Below are positions 5,755-11,211 of a stretch of 11,211 bases of DNA, one piece after another. Position 1 is the first letter of the stretch; each line of letters starts with the position of its first letter. A program made the position numbers and the translations under genes. Under the pieces are notes generated by a model. The model saw only the letters and a program-made list of their open reading frames with translations, did no database searches and was not told the DNA's origin. The stretch is from JBEVNX01 sp040507895 (GTDB lineage Bacteria; Desulfobacterota; Binatia; JACPRU01), in the NCBI GenBank assembly GCA_040507895.1, contig JBEVNX010000010.1:1-11211 (forward strand), read 5' to 3'.

Positions 5755-6038
5755 AGCTCCAGCACTGGACGTTCGCTCGCCCGTCGCGTGTTGCCCTCGC
5801 CTGGGTGGCCGCGCTGATGGGTGCCGGGGCGTTGCAAGTGTGGCTGCACCTGCAGGCGACGGAGGTGGGTTACCAGTTGAGCGCGCTCCACAAGCTGATC
5901 GACCGGCTGGCCGCGGAAGGCAGTGATCTCGAGGTAGAGCTGGCGACGATGAAGTCCCCGACCTCGCTCGATGCCGTCGCGCGGGCCCGGCTCGGCCTAC
6001 GACCACCGCGCGACGGCCAGATCGTAGGGTTGCCGTGA
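5751..6038 (+). CDS. ftsL: Cell division protein FtsL
   Basis: FtsL is a small bitopic divisome protein that joins FtsB and FtsQ and activates the FtsW/FtsI septal synthase. The 95-residue product has a short cytoplasmic N terminus, a membrane helix at about 13-33 (VALAWVAALMGAGALQVWLHL), a coiled coil at about 34-67, and the C-terminal pattern ARARLGLRPPRDGQIV common in FtsL proteins. FtsL sequence is poorly conserved, so the call rests on size, topology and its place between rsmH and ftsI. The GTG start overlaps the rsmH stop (GTGA), with GAGAGG at 5737-5742 as Shine-Dalgarno. The gene ends in a GTGA overlap with ftsI. Confidence 0.9.
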   Translation: MKLQHWTFARPSRVALAWVAALMGAGALQVWLHLQATEVGYQLSALHKLIDRLAAEGSDLEVELATMKSPTSLDAVARARLGLRPPRDGQIVGLP

Positions 6039-7972
6039 ACGCACATCAACGGCGCCCGGTACGCCTCGGCACTGCCAGTGTTGTGATCGGAGCTGTGCTC
6101 GCGGTCGTGGCGCTACGACTCTGTCAGCTGGCGCTCGTCGACGGCCATCGCTTGGCGAGCCTCGCTCGCCGCCAACATTCGGAAACCGAGCAGCTGACAC
6201 CCCTTCGCGGCGCCATTCTCGATCGCTTCGGAGACCCTCTGGCGCTGTCGACTCGCGCCGACTCCGTGTTCGTACGCCCCTCCAAGCTCCCTGGCGACGG
6301 CTCCGAAGCGGCGGTTGCGCGCGAGCTACGCATCTCGCGCGGGCAATGGCTCCGCAAGGTCTCGAGCACGTCGCCGTTCACCTGGATCAAGAGGCAGGCG
6401 AACCCGGTCGACCTCGACAGGCTGCGTGCACTGAACATTCCGGGTGTTGGCACCGTGCCGGAGGTCCGTCGGTTCTATCCGCACGGCCGCATGGCGGCGT
6501 CGGTCATCGGATTCGCCGGTATCGATTCGCAAGGTCTCGAGGGCATCGAGCTCGCGTATGACGGGTATCTGCGCGGACCGACGGGGGAGATGGCGGTGGA
6601 GCGCGACGCACGGGGCCGGAAGTTCCTCGCGGCGGGCATCGACGGAGACCGTGCGCGCCAAGGCGCGAACGTCGTGCTCACGCTCGATTCCTCGCTGCAA
6701 TACGCGGCCGAGAGCGAGCTCGACCGCCGGGTTGCCGAGACTCGCGCAAAGGGTGGGCTCGTCTTGATGCTCGACCCTCGTCGCGGGGAGATTCTCGCGC
6801 TGGCGCAAAATCCGTCCTTTGACCCGAACGCGCGCGGCGGAGTCGACGCTGAAGTACGGCGCAATCGCGCCGTTGCCGATGCCTACGAGCCCGGTTCGAC
6901 GATGAAGGCCCTGCTGGCGTCGGCGGCGCTGGACCAGCGCGCCGTCAGTGCCAGCGACCGCTTCTTCTGCGAGGACGGCCACTATCGCTACGCCGGGCAT
7001 ACGATCCACGACCACCACGGTTACGGCGTGCTCTCGGTCGCGCAGATTCTGCAGGTCTCGAGCAACGTCGGTGCGACCAAGATCGCCGAGCGGCTCGGCG
7101 CGAAGAGCTACTACCAAGCATTGCGTTCCTTCGGACTCGGATCCGCCACGGGGGTCGATCTCGCTGGGGAGCAGGCGGGGATCCTGCGCCCGTTGTCCGC
7201 GTGGAAGTCGATCGATCTGGCCACCGCGAGCTTCGGCCACGGGCTGGCCGTGACGCCGCTGCAGCTCGCGGCGGCATACGGCGCCATCGCCAACGGCGGA
7301 ATCCTCATGCGGCCCTACATCGTCAAGCGAGTCGTCGACGACGGCGGTGAGGTCGTTCTCGAGAACCAACCCACCGTCTTGCGCCGCGTGGTGAGCCAAG
7401 CGACAGCCCGTCAGGTGACGCAGATTCTCGAAGGCGTGGTCGCACCCAAGGGCACGGCGCCGCTGGCATCGGTGCCAGGGCTGAAGATCGCCGGTAAGAC
7501 GGGCACTGCACAGAAGGTCGACTTCGTGCACGGCGGTTACTCGCGAGGTCGTATCGCCTCGTTCGTCGGTTATTTTCCGGCCGACGACCCACAGCTAGTC
7601 ATGCTGGTGATCATCGACGAGCCGCAGACGACGATCTGGGGCGGCACCGCGGCCGCGCCCGTCTTCCGCTCGATTGCGCTGGCTGCGGCAGAGCGGTTGA
7701 GCATTCCCGTCGAGCCGCCGGTCGACGACGAGCTCGCTGCCTCGGTGCAGCAGCAAGGGAATTCTGCGCCCGCCACGGCGACGAGCCCGCCCGCGAGCTT
7801 CCTCGGCCTGTCGCTTCGCGAAGCTCTCGAGCGCGCGCGGGCGCTCGGCGTGACCGTCGACGTGGTGGGCAGCGGATACGTCGTTCATCAGGACCCCCGG
7901 TCCGGAGCACCAATGGGCGCGGATCAGCCGATTCGGCTGCAGCTCGATGCCTCGGGCGAGCCGCTCGGATGA
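6035..7972 (+). CDS. ftsI: Septal peptidoglycan transpeptidase FtsI (PBP3-like) with C-terminal PASTA domain
   Basis: FtsI is the class B penicillin-binding protein that crosslinks septal peptidoglycan in the periplasm, paired with the FtsW glycosyltransferase. The 645-residue product has a membrane anchor at 11-33, a pedestal (PBP dimer) domain at about 56-205 starting with RGAILDRFGDPLALS, and a transpeptidase domain at about 212-555. Its active-site motifs are complete: STMK at 288-291 with catalytic Ser288, SSN at 342-344, and KTGT at 488-491. After a Pro/Ala/Ser/Thr-rich linker (about 560-587) comes one PASTA-type domain at 587-640 (LGLSLREALERARALGVTVDVVG, then GYVVHQDPRSGAPM). E. coli FtsI has no such domain, whereas it is known from PBP2x, SpoVD and some other division PBPs. 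The GTG start overlaps the ftsL stop, with AGGG at 6026-6029 as Shine-Dalgarno. The stop overlaps the murE ATG. Confidence 0.96.
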   Translation: MNAHQRRPVRLGTASVVIGAVLAVVALRLCQLALVDGHRLASLARRQHSETEQLTPLRGAILDRFGDPLALSTRADSVFVRPSKLPGDGSEAAVARELRISRGQWLRKVSSTSPFTWIKRQANPVDLDRLRALNIPGVGTVPEVRRFYPHGRMAASVIGFAGIDSQGLEGIELAYDGYLRGPTGEMAVERDARGRKFLAAGIDGDRARQGANVVLTLDSSLQYAAESELDRRVAETRAKGGLVLMLDPRRGEILALAQNPSFDPNARGGVDAEVRRNRAVADAYEPGSTMKALLASAALDQRAVSASDRFFCEDGHYRYAGHTIHDHHGYGVLSVAQILQVSSNVGATKIAERLGAKSYYQALRSFGLGSATGVDLAGEQAGILRPLSAWKSIDLATASFGHGLAVTPLQLAAAYGAIANGGILMRPYIVKRVVDDGGEVVLENQPTVLRRVVSQATARQVTQILEGVVAPKGTAPLASVPGLKIAGKTGTAQKVDFVHGGYSRGRIASFVGYFPADDPQLVMLVIIDEPQTTIWGGTAAAPVFRSIALAAAERLSIPVEPPVDDELAASVQQQGNSAPATATSPPASFLGLSLREALERARALGVTVDVVGSGYVVHQDPRSGAPMGADQPIRLQLDASGEPLG

Positions 7973-9501
7973 TGACGCTACGCGAGCTGATCGAAGGGCT
8001 TCGTAGCCCCGCCGGACCGGTGCACGGCGACGCCGGCATCGCGATCGATTCGCTGGCAACCGATTCGCGAGCCGTCAAGAAGGGGGCGCTGTTCTTCGCC
8101 TTACGCGGGCGCAAGACGGACGGCCGAAGATTCGTCGCCGAAGCCCTCGGGCGAGGCGCGTCGGCAGTGGCGGCGCCTGACGCGACCGATTTGCCCCACG
8201 CGTCGGTCCCCTTTGTCGCCTTGCCCACGATCGAGCCATCGATGAGCGAGATGGCGGCGCGCTTCTACGGCCACCCGAGCCGCCGCCTCTCGCTCGTCGG
8301 CGTGACGGGGACGAACGGCAAGACGACCGTGACCCATCTGCTCGAGGCGATCTGGAAGAGCGCAGGCTTTTGCCCCGCGCTCATCGGCACGATCTACTAC
8401 AGGCTCGGCGACCGCAGCTGGCCGGCGCCCTTCACCACGCCGCCCGCGGTGGACCTGCAGCGGCTCCTCTCCGAAATGCTCGAATCGGGAGCGACGCACG
8501 TGGCGATGGAAGTATCCTCCCACGCGCTTGCACTGGGTCGCGTCGACGATTGCGATTGGGACGGCGCGTTGTTCACCAATCTGACGCGCGACCATCTCGA
8601 TTTTCACCCCGACATCGAGAGCTATTTTGCGGCCAAGCGACGCCTGTTCGCGGAGCTTCTCCCGCGCTCGGCCAAGGCGAACCGCTTCGCCGTGCTGAAC
8701 CGTGACGATCCCTACGGTCGGCAACTAATCGACGTCGCTGGCGGACGCGTAGTGACGTTTGGCTGGGGCGACGACGCCGACGTAGCCACGCTCCAAGTCG
8801 AGCGCTCGCTCGGGGGCTTGCGCGGCGAGATCCGCATCCGCGGCGAGCGCGTGACGGTCGAATCCGTGCTGGTCGGTGACGCGCATCTCGAGAACATCCT
8901 CGCCGCGGTCGCTGCGGCGTGGGCGCAGGGAATCCCGCTCGGCGCGATTGCCGACGGGATCCGCGCTTGTCGCGGCGTCGCCGGGCGCATGGAGCGAGTC
9001 GACGAGGGCGCTCCCTTTGCGGTCTTGATCGACTACGCGCACACGCCGGACGCCCTGGAGCGCGCGGTGCGAGGGTTGCGGAGCCTCACCGCGGGTCGGT
9101 TGATCGTCGTCTTCGGCTGTGGCGGTGATCGCGATCGCGGCAAGCGCCCGTTGATGGGCGAGGCGGCCGCGCGTATCGCGGACGTCGTGATTGCCACCTC
9201 GGACAACCCGCGAACTGAAGACCCGCTGCGTATCCTACACGAAATCGAGCGCGGCATCGTCGAGGCCGGCCTCGATCCGATCCAGGAGAGCTCGGCGCGC
9301 CGCGAAGGGGCGAGCGGATACCTGGTGATGCCCGATCGTCGCCGGGCCATTCACTTCGCTATCGAGATCGCGCGGCCGAGCGACGTGGTGTTGATCGCTG
9401 GCAAAGGCCACGAGACGTATCAAATCGTCGGCTCCGAGCGCCTCCCGTTCGACGATCGAGAGCAAGCTCGCCAAGTCCTGCGCGAGGTGCACGGCTCGTG
9501 A
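7969..9501 (+). CDS. murE: UDP-MurNAc-L-Ala-D-Glu:meso-diaminopimelate ligase MurE
   Basis: MurE is the cytoplasmic ATP-dependent ligase that adds the third residue of the peptidoglycan stem peptide. The 510-residue product carries the N-terminal UDP-binding domain (TDSRAVKKGALFFAL near 31-45), the ATP loop GTNGKT at 114-119, TTP at 157-159, MEVSSHAL at 180-187, NLTRDHLDFH at 204-213, and Lys223, which sits where the Mur-ligase lysine is carbamylated. The C-terminal domain has DYAHTPDAL at 355-363, FGCGGDRDRGKRP at 382-394 and GKGHE at 478-482. DNPR at 412-415 is the known signature for meso-diaminopimelate, as opposed to L-lysine enzymes. The ATG at 7969 overlaps the ftsI TGA; a second ATG follows at 7972 and could serve instead. 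The stop overlaps murF as GTGA. Confidence 0.97.
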   Translation: MMTLRELIEGLRSPAGPVHGDAGIAIDSLATDSRAVKKGALFFALRGRKTDGRRFVAEALGRGASAVAAPDATDLPHASVPFVALPTIEPSMSEMAARFYGHPSRRLSLVGVTGTNGKTTVTHLLEAIWKSAGFCPALIGTIYYRLGDRSWPAPFTTPPAVDLQRLLSEMLESGATHVAMEVSSHALALGRVDDCDWDGALFTNLTRDHLDFHPDIESYFAAKRRLFAELLPRSAKANRFAVLNRDDPYGRQLIDVAGGRVVTFGWGDDADVATLQVERSLGGLRGEIRIRGERVTVESVLVGDAHLENILAAVAAAWAQGIPLGAIADGIRACRGVAGRMERVDEGAPFAVLIDYAHTPDALERAVRGLRSLTAGRLIVVFGCGGDRDRGKRPLMGEAAARIADVVIATSDNPRTEDPLRILHEIERGIVEAGLDPIQESSARREGASGYLVMPDRRRAIHFAIEIARPSDVVLIAGKGHETYQIVGSERLPFDDREQARQVLREVHGS

Positions 9502-10862
9502 GCTGGACGCTGCCAGAGATTCTTTCCGCCACTGGGGGCGAGCTGCTGCGTTGGGGTCCGGGGCCGTTTTCCGGGTTCTCGACCGACAGTCGAACGCTGG
9601 TAGCGGGCGAGGTATTCGTGGCGTTGCCTGGGCCACGCTTCGACGGTCACGAGTTCTTGGTCGACGTGGCCGAGCGCGGGGCATCGGCGGCGATCGCCTC
9701 GAGCGGCGAGCTCCCGGGCTCGGGCGCGTACGTTCGCGTCGCTGACGGCGTCCGTGCGCTCGGTGATCTCGCCGCTGCCCGTCGCCGCGGGCTACCGGTG
9801 CGTGTCGTCGGCGTGACGGGCAGCAACGGCAAAACCACGACCAAGGAGATGATCGCCGCGGTGCTCGCCGCCGGCGGCGCCAACGTGGCGAAGAGCCGCG
9901 GCACCGAAAACAATCTCGTCGGCTTGCCGCAGACCCTGCTCCGACTTTCAGGAGAAGAGGATTTCGCGGTCCTCGAGATGGGGATGAACCATCCCGGAGA
10001 GATCTGGCGGCTGGCCGAGATCGCGCGTCCGGACGTCGGCGTGATCACCAACGTCGGCCCCGCCCATCTCGAGAACCTGGGATCGCTGGCGAACGTCGCG
10101 GCAGCGAAGGAGGAGCTCGCTCTGGCCCTCGCTCCGCATGCCACGTTGGTCATCAATGGAGCCGATCCACGGCTCGTCGACATCGGTCAGCGCTTTCCCG
10201 GTCGCACGATCGTGGCCGGCGGTTCCGGCCCCATCCGCGCGGTGTCGTCATCGGCTTCGCTACGAGGCCAGCGTGTCGAGGTCGACGTCGAGGGGGAGCG
10301 GAAATCAATCGAGATCGCCATGCGAGGCGCCCACAACGTACAGAACGCCGTTCTGGCCTTGGCCGCCGGCGTCGCGCTTGGATTGCCGCTCGACGTGGCT
10401 GTCGATGGACTCCATCGTTTCACACCACCGCCGATGCGGCTCGAAGTGGTCGACCTCCCGAGCGGCGCGCGCGTGCTGAACGACGCCTACAACGCCAATC
10501 CAGCCTCGATGGTAGCGGCGCTCGCGGCGCTGGCGGCCGAGCCGGGGCGTCGTCGCATCGCCGTACTCGGCGAGATGTGGGAGCTCGGGGACGGCGCCGG
10601 CCGATATCACCGTGAAGTCGGCCGTGCCGCTGGCGCCCTCGGCATCGATCGGCTCGTCGCCGTCGGCCGCCATGCCGATGAGATGGCCGACGGCGCCGCC
10701 GAGGCGGGCCTCAGGGCCGGGGCAGTGGAGCGCGCCGCGAGCACGACCGAAGCCAGCCAGTGGCTCGCGGGCCGGCTGGGCGCAGGCGACGTTGTGCTCG
10801 TGAAGGGTTCGCGCGCCGCTCACATGGAAGAAATCGTCCAAGCGCTGCGGAGCCGAGGCTGA
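9498..10862 (+). CDS. murF: UDP-MurNAc-tripeptide:D-alanyl-D-alanine ligase MurF
   Basis: MurF ligates D-Ala-D-Ala to UDP-MurNAc-tripeptide, completing the cytoplasmic pentapeptide precursor. The 454-residue product matches the family in length (E. coli 452). Motifs in order are FSTDSRTLVAGEVFVAL at 27-43, the ATP loop GSNGKTTTK at 108-116, the MurF-type ENNLVGLPQTLL at 137-148, EMGMNHPGEI at 160-169, NVGPAHLENLGS at 185-196, GAHNVQNA at 277-284, LNDAYNANPASM at 327-338 and VLGEMWELGD at 356-365. GTG at 9498 overlaps the murE stop and is preceded at 8 bases by GAGGTG (9484-9489), a good Shine-Dalgarno sequence. Its TGA is followed without any gap by the mraY ATG. Confidence 0.97.
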   Translation: MSWTLPEILSATGGELLRWGPGPFSGFSTDSRTLVAGEVFVALPGPRFDGHEFLVDVAERGASAAIASSGELPGSGAYVRVADGVRALGDLAAARRRGLPVRVVGVTGSNGKTTTKEMIAAVLAAGGANVAKSRGTENNLVGLPQTLLRLSGEEDFAVLEMGMNHPGEIWRLAEIARPDVGVITNVGPAHLENLGSLANVAAAKEELALALAPHATLVINGADPRLVDIGQRFPGRTIVAGGSGPIRAVSSSASLRGQRVEVDVEGERKSIEIAMRGAHNVQNAVLALAAGVALGLPLDVAVDGLHRFTPPPMRLEVVDLPSGARVLNDAYNANPASMVAALAALAAEPGRRRIAVLGEMWELGDGAGRYHREVGRAAGALGIDRLVAVGRHADEMADGAAEAGLRAGAVERAASTTEASQWLAGRLGAGDVVLVKGSRAAHMEEIVQALRSRG

Positions 10863-11211
10863 ATGCTCTACACCATACTGTACTCGCTCCACGGCACGTA
10901 CTCGGCGCTGAACGTGATGAAGTACATCACGTTTCGCACTCTCTGCGCGGCGATTCTCGCCTTTCTTCTCGCCTTTCTATTCGGCCCCTCGCTGATCCGC
11001 AAGTTGGTTGCCCTCCAGGTCGGGCAGCAGATTCGCGCGGATGGGCCGGCGAGCCACCAGACGAAGGCGGGCACGCCAACGATGGGCGGCACGCTGATCC
11101 TGTTCTCGCTCGTGTCGTCGACGATTCTGCTCGCGGATCTCAGCAATGGCTACGTGTGGCTGGTTCTCGGGGTCACCATGGGATTTGCGGCGATCGGGTT
11201 CGTGGACGACT
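10863..11211 (+). CDS. mraY: Phospho-MurNAc-pentapeptide translocase MraY, N-terminal part (3' truncated by window)
   Basis: MraY is the polytopic membrane enzyme that moves phospho-MurNAc-pentapeptide from UDP onto undecaprenyl phosphate, forming lipid I. The frame starts at the ATG right after the murF TGA and stays open for 116 codons to the window edge; the family has about 360 residues, so about two thirds is missing. The N terminus MLYTILYSLHGTYSALNVMKYITFRT is typical. Membrane helices are visible at about 22-43, 75-93 and 98-115. The family signature DGPASHQTKAGTPTMGG lies at 60-76, and the last two visible residues, Asp115-Asp116 in GFVDD, correspond to the conserved Mg2+-associated aspartate pair. 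GAGG at 10855-10858 may act as the Shine-Dalgarno sequence. Gene order predicts murD and ftsW soon after, but they are not in view. Confidence 0.96.
   Translation, partial: MLYTILYSLHGTYSALNVMKYITFRTLCAAILAFLLAFLFGPSLIRKLVALQVGQQIRADGPASHQTKAGTPTMGGTLILFSLVSSTILLADLSNGYVWLVLGVTMGFAAIGFVDD

Noticed and set aside
6326..7531. A 401-codon open frame on the minus strand inside ftsI
   Set aside because: It is a shadow of a high-GC gene: the plus-strand product has complete FtsI motifs, while this frame gives an Arg- and His-rich sequence with no recognisable domain.
1..11211. Mobile elements, CRISPR arrays, tRNA genes, prophage or defence genes
   Set aside because: No transposase or integrase motif, no regularly spaced long repeats and no tRNA-like sequence was seen; all long coding frames are assigned to housekeeping or regulatory genes.

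Overview
The window is a high-GC, densely packed piece of bacterial chromosome and reads as core genome throughout. A MurE with the DNPR signature (meso-diaminopimelate type), a periplasmic MltF-like lytic transglycosylase and an FtsL/FtsI division pair point to a Gram-negative bacterium. High GC, many GTG starts and an FtsI with a C-terminal PASTA domain would fit a deltaproteobacterial or related lineage. That placement is inference; no 16S rRNA or other taxonomic marker is present.

Layout. Positions 1-1623 (+) carry the last ~540 codons of clpB, whose 5' end lies outside the window. It converges, with a 3-bp gap, on a minus-strand gene (1627-2772) for an MltF-like lytic transglycosylase whose substrate-binding-protein-like domain seems to lack its second lobe. 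An 82-bp divergent region, holding an inverted repeat over overlapping -10-like elements, separates it from a plus-strand TetR-family regulator (2855-3442). That regulator overlaps, through ATGA, a 74-residue protein with one membrane helix and a coiled coil (3439-3663).

Next comes the RNase P RNA gene rnpB (about 3701-4120), identified by its conserved regions and by paired P1, P2, P12 and P18 helices, followed by a probable terminator. Two candidate sigma70-type promoters then lead into a dcw (division and cell wall) cluster: mraZ, rsmH, ftsL, ftsI, murE, murF and the first 116 codons of mraY, which runs off the right edge. TGG-containing boxes at 10-bp spacing lie between the nearer promoter and mraZ and look like the MraZ autoregulatory site.

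The dcw genes work as a unit. MraZ controls the operon. RsmH methylates 16S rRNA. FtsL and FtsI build septal peptidoglycan. MurE, MurF and MraY make UDP-MurNAc-pentapeptide and attach it to the lipid carrier. From rsmH to murF every junction is a 4-base stop/start overlap, and mraY begins directly after the murF stop, so translational coupling is likely.

I found no mobile element, CRISPR array, tRNA, prophage or defence system, and no convincing undescribed system. The most unusual items are the shortened MltF-like protein, the regulator coupled to a small membrane protein, the phased MraZ boxes, and an extra hairpin in the RNase P RNA.
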